Assembly: GCF_004328625.1 (NCBI RefSeq)
Contig: NZ_CP032229.1
Span: forward strand, 248,001 to 312,000
Reading direction: 5' to 3'
DNA from: Streptomyces seoulensis
GTDB taxonomy: Bacteria > Actinomycetota > Actinomycetes > Streptomycetales > Streptomycetaceae
DNA length: 64,000 nt
Shown here: positions 25,986-34,893 of the stretch, in pieces
How the letters are laid out: each line of letters starts with the position of its first letter
Numbering within the stretch: position 1 is the first letter of the stretch
Program-made: the position numbers and the translations under genes
The notes under the pieces: generated by a model
Seen by the model: only the letters and a program-made list of their open reading frames with translations
The model's database searches: none
Told to the model about the DNA's origin: nothing

Positions 25986-26681
25986 ATGCCGCGAACCACT
26001 CTGACCGCAGACCGGATCATCCGTGCGGCCATCGAGCTGCTCGACGACGACGGACTGAACGGCCTCAACATGCGCAGCCTGGCGAATCGCCTCGGCTCGG
26101 CCGCCACCGCCGTCTACTGGCACGTCAAAACCAAGGACGACCTGGTCCGACTCGCCAGCGACGCGATCTGGCACGAGGTCGAACCGCCCCACCTCGGCAC
26201 CACCGACTGGCGCACAGCCGCAACCGCCCACGCCACCAGCATGCACGCCATGCTCACCCGACACCCCTGGCTCGTCCAGGCATTCGGCTGCCACCTCCTG
26301 CACGGACCCGCCCAAGCCCGGTACAACGATCTCAGTCTCGCCATCTACGAGAAGGCAGGATTCACCGCCGACGACGCGGACCGGGCGGCTGCTGCCGTGT
26401 TCACCTTCGTACTCGGCACCGCGCTCGGAGCCGCCGCACAGGTTTCGGTGAATCGCCGGCTGAGCAAGGGCGGCGCGGACGCCGAGAAGCTGATGGTCGA
26501 ATCCACGACACGCGCCGCCGAGAGCGCCATGCCGTCCCCGCGTCTGCGTGAACGCCTGGACACCAGGGCAGCCACGGAATACGCCGCGGCACCTGACGGA
26601 ACCTTCGAGTTCGGCCTCCAGTCCATTCTCAACGGCTTTGAGACCCGCGTTACCATCGGCGACGCCGGTCGGCGAGGGTGA
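25986..26681 (+). CDS. TetR/AcrR-family transcriptional regulator
   Basis: A 231-residue repressor. The N-terminal HTH reads RIIRAAIELLDDDGLNGLNMRSLANRLGSAATAVYWHVKTKDDL, with the TetR-class 'AVYWHVKTKDDL' end typical of TetR_C-containing members; the C-terminal domain (about 75-220) is helical. ATG 25986. Divergent from the serine hydrolase gene, which it probably represses in the absence of a ligand. Frame intact. Confidence 0.88.
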   Translation: MPRTTLTADRIIRAAIELLDDDGLNGLNMRSLANRLGSAATAVYWHVKTKDDLVRLASDAIWHEVEPPHLGTTDWRTAATAHATSMHAMLTRHPWLVQAFGCHLLHGPAQARYNDLSLAIYEKAGFTADDADRAAAAVFTFVLGTALGAAAQVSVNRRLSKGGADAEKLMVESTTRAAESAMPSPRLRERLDTRAATEYAAAPDGTFEFGLQSILNGFETRVTIGDAGRRG

Positions 26682-27687
26682 GTAGCGGCCAGCACGAGAC
26701 AAGGGACTCATCGCGCTTACCTCGCAGCAGCCAGTCCTTCAGAGTCTTCGACAGCCTCCACGACAGATCGGCGGTCCGCCCCGACAACCGGTCGAGGCGC
26801 GGCCCCGAGCCCAGCTAGGCGCGGAAAACCAGCCACGGCCAGATGTCCCTTCCATCGAACGGCTGCGTGACCCGCCGTTGCGGGCAGTCCAATCTGCAGG
26901 TCGCGGTGGATTCGGTAGCCGACCTGGCCGGCGATGGCGCCGCATTCAGCGACGACGCGGTTGCGGACGGGGGCTGCTGACACACGGTGGGGCCGTTTCC
27001 CCCTGCGGGGAGGGGGGAAACCGGTCCGCTCGGTGATCAGGTGGATCTTCGAGCCGTACTTGCCCGGTCGACATAATGACAACCCGGAGATGCTCTCCGG
27101 TGCGGTCCTGGTCGACGCCAACCTCCCCCAGTTCTTTATGGGATTCCCCATCTCATAGCCGCGACCAGGCCGCAGGTCGACCCAGCGAGGAAGCATCCCG
27201 AGAAACCGGAGAACCGCCAGCTCATCTCCACCGCAGACGGCTTCGCAGCAGCTCACCAGGATTCCACAGGGTGACGTGGATGGATGCGGTACCTGCGACG
27301 GTCATGGTTTCGGAGAAACCCCTTACAACGGGTCTCCCAAGGACGTCCAGCGATGGCGTGACGCCGCCGTCGCGTTCGCCCGGGAGGCACCCAACCGAAC
27401 GCTCGTCACCGTCAAGGGCGCCTCCCCTGAGGTGCCGACAGAATGTCTCAACGCGACAGAAGATATGTGCGACATGCAGCACTAGTAGGAACACGACGTC
27501 GAATCGCCTGCACGCCGGCCGACGGCTCCGGGGTCAGCCGCATCAAGGCCCAGTCTCCCGCCATGCGTTGTTCCGCGCGGGACGGCCCCACCACTCCAGT
27601 CACCTCAGCAGGGCAGCACGCTCCGCCGCCACGGGCGGCGCCCCCCCCGGTCGCCCGACGCAAAGCCACCCCCTTGCAGATCTGGTG
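26682..27687. other. Gene-poor stretch with an IS relic
   Basis: About 1 kb without a credible full gene. A transposase scrap is listed separately. A 69-codon frame at 27276-27485 (MDGCGTCDGHGFGETPYNG...) has no known relatives that I can name and weak start context. Confidence 0.4.
27014..27075 (-). mobile_element. IS5-family transposase scrap
   Basis: The minus strand reads RPGKYGSKIHLITERTGFP, the conserved centre of IS5/IS4-type DDE transposases. The flanking sequence is frameshifted and unrecognisable. Confidence 0.55.
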
Positions 27688-28449
27688 TCAGGCTGTGGCG
27701 CCGCCGTCGACGACAAGATCGTGGCCCACGACGAAGCTGGAGTCGTCGGAGGCGAGCCACAGGACGGCGGCGGCGACCTCGGCGGGGTCGCTGACGCGCC
27801 CGGCGGGTACGACGGCGGCGACTCGGGTGTCACGGTCGGCCTTGGTCTCGCCGGCTCGATAGGACATGGGGGTGTCGCTGGCGCCGGGGCTGACGGCGTT
27901 GATGCGAATGCCGTCAGCGATGTATTCGCGGGCGGCGGTCCGGGTCAGGACACTGACGGCGGCCTTGGACGCGGCGTAGGCGGACAGACCTGGGCGGCGG
28001 CCGTGGGCACCGATGTTGGACGCCATGTTGATGATGGTTCCACCGCCGTGCGCCTTCATATGGGCGATCTCCTGCCGCATGGCCAGGAAAACGCCCGTGA
28101 GGTTCACGTCCATGACCTCTGACCAGGCGGCCGGACTCAGATCGGCGACGGGCGCGGCCGTCCCGAAGATCCCGGCACAGTTGAAGGCGATGTGCAGGCC
28201 ACCGTGGCGCGCGACGGTCTCGGTGACCATCCGGGCCGTGTCATCGGGACGAGTCACGTCCGCGGTGATCCAGTCGGCTTTGCCGCCCGCCACGGTGATC
28301 TGCCGGCAGGCGTCAGCGAGTTTCGTCCGGTCGCGTCCGGCGAGGACGACGGTGGCATGCCCGTCGGCGAAGGCGTGGGCAGTGGCTCGGGCGATGGCAC
28401 CGGATCCGCCGGTGATCAGGACGATCTTGTCGTGGAAACGAGCGCTCAT
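27688..28449 (-). CDS. Short-chain dehydrogenase/reductase
   Basis: A 253-residue classical SDR. Rossmann NAD(P) motif ITGGSGAIAR (TGxxxGxG form, residues 13-22), NCAG (about 89-92), catalytic Ser in NMASNIG, and YAASK (Tyr/Lys pair about 157-161); the C-terminus VGHDLVVDGGATA is standard. ATG 28449 follows AAGGAG. It should oxidise an alcohol or reduce a ketone with NAD(P)(H); substrate unknown. The MFS gene lies upstream on the same strand, so both may be under the TetR-type operator further upstream. Confidence 0.9.
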   Translation of the reverse strand: MSARFHDKIVLITGGSGAIARATAHAFADGHATVVLAGRDRTKLADACRQITVAGGKADWITADVTRPDDTARMVTETVARHGGLHIAFNCAGIFGTAAPVADLSPAAWSEVMDVNLTGVFLAMRQEIAHMKAHGGGTIINMASNIGAHGRRPGLSAYAASKAAVSVLTRTAAREYIADGIRINAVSPGASDTPMSYRAGETKADRDTRVAAVVPAGRVSDPAEVAAAVLWLASDDSSFVVGHDLVVDGGATA

Positions 28450-28518
28450 GGGAAGTCTCCTTGCGTGCGGGAATTGCCGGGATCCGGGGGTGGACCGCGT
28501 CGGGTCGGCGGGGAGGCA

Positions 28519-29850
28519 CTAGGGTGCGGCCACAGCCGCCAGGGGGAGGGTGAGCACGAAGACGACGGCCGCGGCGGCGAATGCCGCGGAGCTGCCGTGA
28601 GACAGGGCCACCGAGGTGAGCAGGGGCAGGACGAGCGGGGGGCCGATCTCCATGACGGTGTTGACCAGCGCTCCCGCCAGGCTGGCGTCGTCGTCCGTCC
28701 CTGTCATGGCGGACGCGGTCGCTGCGCTGAGGACCAGACCGGCGCCGAGCGGGAACAGCAGCAGTCCGGGTATGAGAAGCCACCGGCAAACGCTCAGACC
28801 GCTGATGAGCAGCAGCCCGGTGGCTGCTGTGGCGGATCCGGTGAGCATGCCGGTTCGGGCACTCGATCCGGCGATCAGACGTCCCGCCATGGGGCCTGCG
28901 CCCAGAACAGCCAGTGTGGGCAGCAGGAAGGTGGACGAGGTACGCAGCGGGCTGTAGCCGAGCGGCCCGGTGAAGTGCAGCGTCAGAAGGAAGTAGAAGG
29001 AGGCCAGTGCCCCCGCCGTGACCGTGATCAGGATCAGGGATGCCAGGCGAGGCGGGGACGACGCGAAGCGCAACGGGAGCAGAGGTTCGCTCGCCCGGTG
29101 CTGAAGGAACCCGAACAGGCCCAGCAGCGCCGCGCCGGCCGCGACGGGGAGCGGAGCCCAGTCGCTCAGCCCCCAGGTCAGCGTCACCATCGCGGTGGTG
29201 ACGAGCAGCCCCGCGAGCAGGCCGCCCCGGGGGCGGGCATGGCGAGGAGGACGGGGCAGGAGCAGCGGAACCAGGGCCAAGGCGATGAGCGAAATCAGCA
29301 GAGGCGGCAGGAACAGCCAGCGCCACGACGTCCAGGTGAGCACCACACCGGACAGGACCGTTCCCGAGGCGGCGCCGACAGCGGCCAGGGCACCCCACCG
29401 CGCGGTCGCCCGTGCCCTGCGGCTGGTGTCGGAATGCACCGCACCGATCAGTGCCATGGCCGCCGGTGCGGCCAGTGCGGCGCCGGCCCCCTGCGTGAAC
29501 CGGGCCCCCGTCAGCGTCCAGGGGCCGAAGGCGAGGCTGCCCGCGGCCGAGGCCGCGGCGAACAGGGCCAGCCCTCCGACCAGTACGCACCGCGGTCCCA
29601 GCCGGTCCGCGAGCGCCCCGCCCATCAGCAGCAGTCCGCCGAACGACAGGCTGTAGCCGGTGCCGACGAGCACCAGGCCGGACTGCCCCAGGCCCAGATC
29701 CGCACGGATGGCCGGCAGCGCGACGGTGAGGATGGTGATGGACCCGATCAGGGTGACCTGAACCGTGGCCAGCAGGGCGAAGGCCCGCTCCGGGCGCGGC
29801 ACGCCGGACGGCGCGCTCTCGGTAGATCGCTCAGGGGTAAGCCCTGTCAT
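28519..29850 (-). CDS. MFS drug-efflux-type transporter
   Basis: A 443-residue transporter; ATG 29850 follows GGAGGG. Hydrophobic segments run through the sequence in the pattern of DHA2/EmrB-like members (LATVQVTLIGSITILTVALPAIRADLGLGQSG; GGALADRLGPRCVLVGG; the proline-rich motif C region AAVGAASGTVLSGVV). It likely exports a toxic compound by proton antiport. A palindrome 16-31 bp upstream of the start matches one before the adjacent tetR-like gene, so it is probably repressed by that regulator. Confidence 0.88.
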   Translation of the reverse strand: MTGLTPERSTESAPSGVPRPERAFALLATVQVTLIGSITILTVALPAIRADLGLGQSGLVLVGTGYSLSFGGLLLMGGALADRLGPRCVLVGGLALFAAASAAGSLAFGPWTLTGARFTQGAGAALAAPAAMALIGAVHSDTSRRARATARWGALAAVGAASGTVLSGVVLTWTSWRWLFLPPLLISLIALALVPLLLPRPPRHARPRGGLLAGLLVTTAMVTLTWGLSDWAPLPVAAGAALLGLFGFLQHRASEPLLPLRFASSPPRLASLILITVTAGALASFYFLLTLHFTGPLGYSPLRTSSTFLLPTLAVLGAGPMAGRLIAGSSARTGMLTGSATAATGLLLISGLSVCRWLLIPGLLLFPLGAGLVLSAATASAMTGTDDDASLAGALVNTVMEIGPPLVLPLLTSVALSHGSSAAFAAAAVVFVLTLPLAAVAAP

Positions 29851-29865
29851 ACCCACCCTCCGAAT

Positions 29866-29881
29866 AAGAATGATCGGTCTT
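29866..29881. promoter_or_regulatory. Candidate TetR operator upstream of MFS gene
   Basis: AAGAATGATCGGTCTT is a palindrome of the form AAGA-NN-GATC-NN-TCTT just before the MFS start; it shares AGAAYGATCGGTC with the site at 30534-30546. Confidence 0.6.
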
Positions 29882-29932
29882 GAATGAGGTCGCAAGAACG
29901 CGACGTCCGAGGCCGTGCGGTCCGGCGTCGAT

Positions 29933-30513
29933 TCAGCGCAGCAGTGCCAGCACCTGCCGCGCGGCGTCACGGGCGCGGGCCGGGTCCGTGGGGGCCCGCC
30001 CCAGCACCCGCAAGCCCTGGAAGAAGACCAGCAGGAACCGGGCCAGCGCCCGCGGATCGGCTTCTTCGCCGAGCTCCTTCTGGGCCTGCGCCCGGACGAG
30101 CGCCGAGGTCAGGGCGTCCTCCAGATGGGACCAACTCGCCTCCACGAACCGGGCCGCGGCGGTGTCGTGGGCCGAGAGCTCCACTGCGGCGTTCACCACC
30201 ATGCAGCCCAGCCGCCGCTCATCGGCAACCGTCTCCTCGGCATACCGCTCCACCAGCGAACGCACCGCCGGCAACACCGGGCCGGCTGAGACAACTCCCG
30301 CATGATCTGCGGATCCTTGATCTCCAGATACCGTTCCAACGCTCTCAGGTACAGCGCGTGCTTGCTGCCGAACGTGGCATAGACACCGGCCCGCGCCACA
30401 CCCAGGTGCGCCACCAGGTCCGCCATGGACGTCGCTTCGTAGCCGCGTTGCCAGAACAGCTCCAGGGCACGTTGCAGAGCCGTGTCCGGGTCGAACTCCT
30501 TGGTCCTGGGCAT
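29933..30513 (-). pseudogene. TetR-family repressor with internal frameshift
   Basis: The N-terminal frame from ATG 30513 reads MPRTKEFDPDTALQRALELF then WQRGYEATSMADLVAHLGVARAGVYATFGSKHALYLRAL, a full TetR HTH. At about 30280-30300, after LSQP, the coding sense moves to another frame (GPVLPAVRSLVERYAEETVADERRLG ... ARDAARQVLALLR) ending at 29933. Both halves are typical of the family, so one indel separates them. Unless it is a sequencing error, the protein lacks its ligand/dimer domain and the divergent-side MFS gene may be constitutively expressed. Operator-like sequence overlaps its promoter. Confidence 0.8.
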
Positions 30514-30532
30514 GACTTGAGGCTACCTTTAC

Positions 30533-30547
30533 GAGAACGATCGGTCC
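30533..30547. promoter_or_regulatory. Candidate TetR autoregulatory operator
   Basis: GAGAACGATCGGTCC upstream of the tetR-like gene shares its core with the site before the MFS gene (29866-29881). Confidence 0.55.
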
Positions 30548-30790
30548 AACATGGCTTTCAAGGAGCCGGAGTCGCGCGTGTCGCGGGCGATCCGGGGCTC
30601 CGTCCCTTGTGCCGGGACAGCCGACGGGGCCGCATCGAGCAGGGAACGTGTTCGCGCTTCTCCCCAAAAGCCACAGACACACCTGAAGCTCACCGGCGCT
30701 CCACCACAAAGGCGCCGGCATCGTGCCGGCTGCCGCCGCGCTCGCAGGAGATCAGGCGCCGGCATCTCCTGGGAGCGCGGTCGGAGGGCC

Positions 30791-32338
30791 TCACCCGGAG
30801 GCGGCGTCGAGGACAGCTCGCGCGACATCCCCCGCGTTGTCCGGGCGGTGGGTCTTCTCCGGCGCCGTGACCGCGAGTGCCAGGTCACCGCGGGAGGCGG
30901 TGAACCAACCGACGATGGGCTCCGGGGAGTCCTGGAACTGATCGGCCACGCCACCGAAAGCGGCTCCGTCGGTGTCGGCTTCCTGAGCGTAGCCGCGCAT
31001 CAGAGCCCGCAGTTCGTCCGCCACGCGGCCGGGGAGCACACGACGTGTGTGGGCGCGGGTCTGTCCACTGGTCTTCGGGTCCACGAACATCGGCTGCCTG
31101 AAGGAACCGTTCTGAACGGTCGCCGTGACGGATGCGAGATCGAGGGTGTTGAGGCGCACCTCGCCCCGGCCGATGGCGGCGGCCGCCTTGTCCGCTCCCT
31201 TCAGGACGGGGACGGCACCGTCGGCTGTCGTGACGCCGGTATGCCAGTCCAGGCCCAGGCCGAATACGTCGCGCGCTTCGGCGGCGAGCTCGTCACCGGT
31301 GAGTGCGTCGGCGAGCTGTACGTACGCGGTGTCGCAGGCGTGGGCGAACACGTCGGTGAACGGGGTGCCCTGAGCATGCCAGCCACCCGGGGTGGTGAAG
31401 GTGCGGCCCGTGACAGTGGCGCTGGCGGGGCAGTCGACCCGGCCATGGGAGGTGACCGCTTTGTGTTCCAGGAGGGCTGCGGTGGTGACGAGTTCAAAAG
31501 CCTGGCCGGGCGCCTGCACGCCTTCCACCGCCGGACTGAGGTCTGTTCCGGCAGGGGTGGCAGCGGCTAGTACGTCACCGGTGCTGGGCCGGACGACGAC
31601 AACGGAGGCACCCGGCTGTCCGGCCACCGCGGCATCCACGGCCTTCTGCACAGCGGCGTCCACGCCGGTGCGGATGCCTGCCGCCCTCCCGGACTTCAGG
31701 GTGGCGACGATCCGGCCTGCGCCGCTGTCACCGTCGGAGGACAGTCGGATCCCGAGGATCTGGTGTTCCCGGTCGGGGTAGCGGTCCTGGAGCTGGTGGA
31801 GAATCTGACGCAGGCCCGGATGATCCGTCGCCTTCAAAGGGGCGCCCTGGTTGTCGGTGACGGTGGGCGCGACCGCCTCGGTGAAGGGTCGCAGGGTGTA
31901 GCCGCCCCCGTCCGGCAGGGAGGGATGTATGACGTTGCTGTGCCAGGAGACACGGTCTCGTCCGGTGGGGGAATCTCGGACGACGGCGAGCCGCGAGTGG
32001 TAGGTCCAGGTCGCACTGGTTCCGCCGTGGTCGATGTGGGCGACGACCTTGAAGGGCATGGTGGCGCCGACCGTGTGGCCGGGGGACAGAGTCACGGAGG
32101 TGACCCCGGTGTGCCGGCGGAACGCCCCCAGCTCGATACGCGCCTGCCGGGGGTTGGTGGTGAGTTGCGCGGCCCTGTAGGTGTCGCTCGCCTGCCACGA
32201 GGACAGGAACGCGGTCGCAGTGGAGACGACGTTGTCGTCAGCGGGGGCGCCGTCGGCGACTACGTGCATTCCGTAGGCGGTTCCGCCGAGTATCAGGACG
32301 GTGGTGACGGCCAGAGCTGAACGGCGTCGGATACGCAT
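30791..32338 (-). CDS. Catalytically degenerate penicillin-binding protein homologue
   Basis: A 515-residue protein with an N-terminal membrane anchor (ALAVTTVLILGGTAYGMHVV), an NTF2-like domain and a PBP transpeptidase-like domain, colinear with the PBP at 17463-19109. At the positions of the three catalytic motifs it reads QAFE (279-282) for SxxK, ACD (334-336) for SxN and GGVA (462-465) for KTG. The surrounding sequence (APG before the first, GWFTA after the last) keeps the fold, so this looks like a pseudo-enzyme and not decay: the frame is open throughout. It cannot acylate beta-lactams. It may bind muropeptides or act as a scaffold or sensor. An unknown anchored protein is encoded upstream (spacer 121 bp, same strand). 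Confidence 0.82.
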   Translation of the reverse strand: MRIRRRSALAVTTVLILGGTAYGMHVVADGAPADDNVVSTATAFLSSWQASDTYRAAQLTTNPRQARIELGAFRRHTGVTSVTLSPGHTVGATMPFKVVAHIDHGGTSATWTYHSRLAVVRDSPTGRDRVSWHSNVIHPSLPDGGGYTLRPFTEAVAPTVTDNQGAPLKATDHPGLRQILHQLQDRYPDREHQILGIRLSSDGDSGAGRIVATLKSGRAAGIRTGVDAAVQKAVDAAVAGQPGASVVVVRPSTGDVLAAATPAGTDLSPAVEGVQAPGQAFELVTTAALLEHKAVTSHGRVDCPASATVTGRTFTTPGGWHAQGTPFTDVFAHACDTAYVQLADALTGDELAAEARDVFGLGLDWHTGVTTADGAVPVLKGADKAAAAIGRGEVRLNTLDLASVTATVQNGSFRQPMFVDPKTSGQTRAHTRRVLPGRVADELRALMRGYAQEADTDGAAFGGVADQFQDSPEPIVGWFTASRGDLALAVTAPEKTHRPDNAGDVARAVLDAASG

Positions 32339-32459
32339 CGCATTCCCATGATCGGTCGGTGAAGTGAGTGGTGGATTCTTCAGACGCGCCAGGGGCGAGC
32401 GCCGTGCGCGCGGAACGGCCGCGGTACCGGACTCACGCGCCGGCAGGCGACCGTGCTGC

Positions 32460-33353
32460 TCACCTCTGCTTCGCCGGATCGATCCCGTAGAGGCCGGCTG
32501 CGGCCACGGCCTGCCGAACGCCGCACACGCTCTGGCTGTCGGCAGGAGCGGCCCACAGCGGGATCAGGCGTGACGCCGTGGGCGAGGAGTCCATACGCAG
32601 GTAATGGCAAGCGTCGTTGATACTCAGTGCGAGGACGTAGACCCCATCACCGTCAGCCGTGCCGACGACCGAGTTCACCACGTCCCTGGCGGTGACCAGA
32701 TGCTGCTCCTTCAGGAATTCCACCGCACCCTGCGGAGTGTGCGCGTAACCCTTGGACGCCACCTGCCGGTACGCGAAGATACCCGTGGGCCGCCGCGTGA
32801 GCAGGGCACCCATCTGCGCCGTGAGGCTGCCGGGCCTGCCGTCGGTCCGTGAAGACGGGCAGGTGATGCCGGACCGTTTCACGCTGTACATGCCGACGCC
32901 GAAGGTGTACCGGTAGCAGTTGACCGGATAAGCATCTGCGACGACCGGCTCGGTCCCCGGGGGTACCAGCCCCAACATCACGTCTGCCGTGTGGACGATG
33001 CCCGAAGCCTGATTACGCTTGGTGCTGGCACTCAGCAGAACTCCGCCGTGTGCCTCGACCTGGGCGACAAGGGTGCCCTCGGTGAACTGCCCTCCGTAGG
33101 AACTGCCTCCCGAATACAAGCCCGCGTTCAAGTCCCCGCGCAGGTCCCCGGCCAGCTCCGCGGCCTGGGCGTCGACTGAGGACGTGTCCGGGACGGTGCA
33201 CTTCTGGTACACCAGTGTCCCGGCCACTCCTGCGGCTGCGGCGACCAGTGTGGTCACCGCGAGGAGAGCGGTCCGCGCCACGGCGCCGTTTACCCGGTCC
33301 TGCCCGGAGTGCAACCGCCGGTGCAGTCTGGATCCGAGACCTTGCGTCGTCAT
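32460..33353 (-). CDS. Membrane-anchored protein of unknown function
   Basis: A 297-residue protein with a basic cytoplasmic head, one transmembrane helix (TALLAVTTLVAAAAGVAGTLVY) and an extracytoplasmic domain with several Cys (KCTVPD, VNCYRYTF, ITCPSSR, NDACHYL, QSVCGVRQ) that could form disulfides. I do not recognise the family. ATG 33353 follows GGAAGGAC. Same strand as the degenerate PBP downstream; both may form one envelope-linked unit. Confidence 0.7.
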   Translation of the reverse strand: MTTQGLGSRLHRRLHSGQDRVNGAVARTALLAVTTLVAAAAGVAGTLVYQKCTVPDTSSVDAQAAELAGDLRGDLNAGLYSGGSSYGGQFTEGTLVAQVEAHGGVLLSASTKRNQASGIVHTADVMLGLVPPGTEPVVADAYPVNCYRYTFGVGMYSVKRSGITCPSSRTDGRPGSLTAQMGALLTRRPTGIFAYRQVASKGYAHTPQGAVEFLKEQHLVTARDVVNSVVGTADGDGVYVLALSINDACHYLRMDSSPTASRLIPLWAAPADSQSVCGVRQAVAAAGLYGIDPAKQR

Positions 33354-33411
33354 GTCCTTCCTTCTCCCCGCAGAATGTCGCCGACGGCGTCAGACGGACA
33401 GCCGTGGGTTC

Positions 33412-33804
33412 TCAGGCCTCGTGTGGGTACCAGCGCAGTTCCACGATGTTGCCGTCCGGGTCCTGTACGTAGACGGAGTCGGCGATGCCCCGGGCGCCAA
33501 AGCGTTTGCCAGGACCGTCCAGCACCGTGAAAGTGCCTGATTCAATGGACTGCTGCCAATCGAGCGGCTCGACCACGAGACAGATGTGGTCGACGTTGGA
33601 GCCCTCCAGCCCTCGCCCGTGGGACACCTCGACCAAGTCGATGAGAGTGGTGGGACTCACCCGTACGGACGGGAACGGTGCTTCACCGGCTCGCCACTCC
33701 TCCACACGCACCGGCACCAACCCCAGCGGACCGGTGTAGAAGGACAGGGAGCGCTCGATGTCGGCGACGTTCAGGACGAGATGATCGAAGGCGATCACGC
33801 GCAT
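33412..33804 (-). CDS. VOC/glyoxalase superfamily protein
   Basis: A 130-residue single-unit vicinal-oxygen-chelate protein. FDHLVLNVADIERSLSFYTGPLG gives the first beta-alpha-beta motif with the metal His; NVDHICLVV and VYVQDPDGNIVELRW give the second with the C-terminal Glu. ATG 33804 has GGAGA 5 bp upstream; GTG 33816 is an alternative. Substrate could be a lactoylglutathione-like adduct, catechol or antibiotic. Divergent from a LysR gene, its likely regulator. Confidence 0.88.
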   Translation of the reverse strand: MRVIAFDHLVLNVADIERSLSFYTGPLGLVPVRVEEWRAGEAPFPSVRVSPTTLIDLVEVSHGRGLEGSNVDHICLVVEPLDWQQSIESGTFTVLDGPGKRFGARGIADSVYVQDPDGNIVELRWYPHEA

Positions 33805-33931
33805 GATTGTCTCCACGGAGTCAGGACGGGGGCGGCAAGCCGCGAGGGCTACGGCCGGTCCACTGACGACCGGCGCGCATGAGTCAGCATCGTGGGCCGA
33901 TCATCCATGGGTCCAACACATGCTTGTCATC

Positions 33932-33958
33932 CGATCCATCGCCTTTCACGATGGATCG
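33932..33958. promoter_or_regulatory. 10-bp inverted repeat abutting the LysR start codon
   Basis: CGATCCATCG (33932-33941) and CGATGGATCG (33949-33958) are exact reverse complements with a 7-bp spacer, ending one base before ATG 33959. It may be the LysR autoregulatory site or an mRNA hairpin hiding the start. Confidence 0.6.
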
Positions 33959-34846
33959 ATGGATCTCCAGCAGATGCGCTACGTCCTCGCGGTGGCGGAG
34001 ACGGCGAACTTCACCCGCGCCGCCGAGCGATGCCACGTCGTCCAGTCGGCGTTGAGCCACCAAGTGGCCAGGCTGGAAAAGGAGCTGGGCGCCCGGCTGT
34101 TCGAACGGACCAGCCGCCGGGTCTGGCTGACTCCTGCCGGAGAGGCGTTCCTGCCTGCGGCTCGCCAGGCGTTGGAAGCCGCCGAGCGCGCCCGGGCAGA
34201 GGTGGCGGCGACCACCGGCGCGATACGGGGCAGACTGACCATCGGATCGATCCCGACCGTGGCGGCTGTCGACCTCCCGGCGGTGCTCCAGGACTACCAC
34301 GTGCGCTACCCCCAGGTGAGGATCAGCCTTCGTACGGGCTCCAGCGAACGATTCATCGACCAGGTGCGCGCCGGCGAACTGGACGCGGCGTTCCTCGGGG
34401 TCCCACCCGGATTCCGGTCCCAGGGCGTGCACGACCGGGAATTGGCACAGGGACGGCACGTGGCCGTTGTCGCTCCGAGTCATCGGCTGGCCATGGACCG
34501 GGAGGTGGAACTCCGCCTTCTGGCGGACGAGCTGTTCGTCGACTTCGCCGAAGGCAGCGCCGCCCGGGCTCAGTCGGACCAGGCATTCACCGCCGCCGGG
34601 CTGCACCGCGACGTGGCCTTCGAGGTCTCCGGCATTGAACTCATGGTCCGGATGGTCCGCAACGGATTGGGGATCGCCCTGCTGCCCGCGGCCTTCGATG
34701 CCGAACGGCACGGACTACGAGTGGTACCCATCACTGACGGACCGGTCCGCGTGGAGCGCCTGGTCTGGAGTCGGTCCACCCCGAGCCCCGCCGCTGCCGC
34801 CTTCCTCGGCCTGCTGGACAGCGATGCGACCGCCTCGACTGCCTGA
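33959..34846 (+). CDS. LysR-family transcriptional regulator
   Basis: A 295-residue LysR regulator. The HTH is MDLQQMRYVLAVAETANFTRAAERCHVVQSALSHQVARLEKELG with the usual RLFERTSRRVWLTPAG end; the substrate-binding domain begins near residue 88 (GRLTIGSIPTVA) and keeps the periplasmic-binding-protein-like pattern to the end. ATG 33959 gives the standard LysR length. It is divergent from the VOC gene and convergent with the amidohydrolase; either or both may be targets. Confidence 0.92.
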   Translation: MDLQQMRYVLAVAETANFTRAAERCHVVQSALSHQVARLEKELGARLFERTSRRVWLTPAGEAFLPAARQALEAAERARAEVAATTGAIRGRLTIGSIPTVAAVDLPAVLQDYHVRYPQVRISLRTGSSERFIDQVRAGELDAAFLGVPPGFRSQGVHDRELAQGRHVAVVAPSHRLAMDREVELRLLADELFVDFAEGSAARAQSDQAFTAAGLHRDVAFEVSGIELMVRMVRNGLGIALLPAAFDAERHGLRVVPITDGPVRVERLVWSRSTPSPAAAAFLGLLDSDATASTA

Positions 34847-34893
34847 TGCTCTCCTCGGGCTTGCGCTCAGCCCGTACCTGGTGCTCCCTGCCG

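Noticed and set aside
27276..27485. Small Cys/Gly-rich gene MDGCGTCDGHGF...
   Set aside because: No ribosome site or family support; it lies in a stretch of relics.
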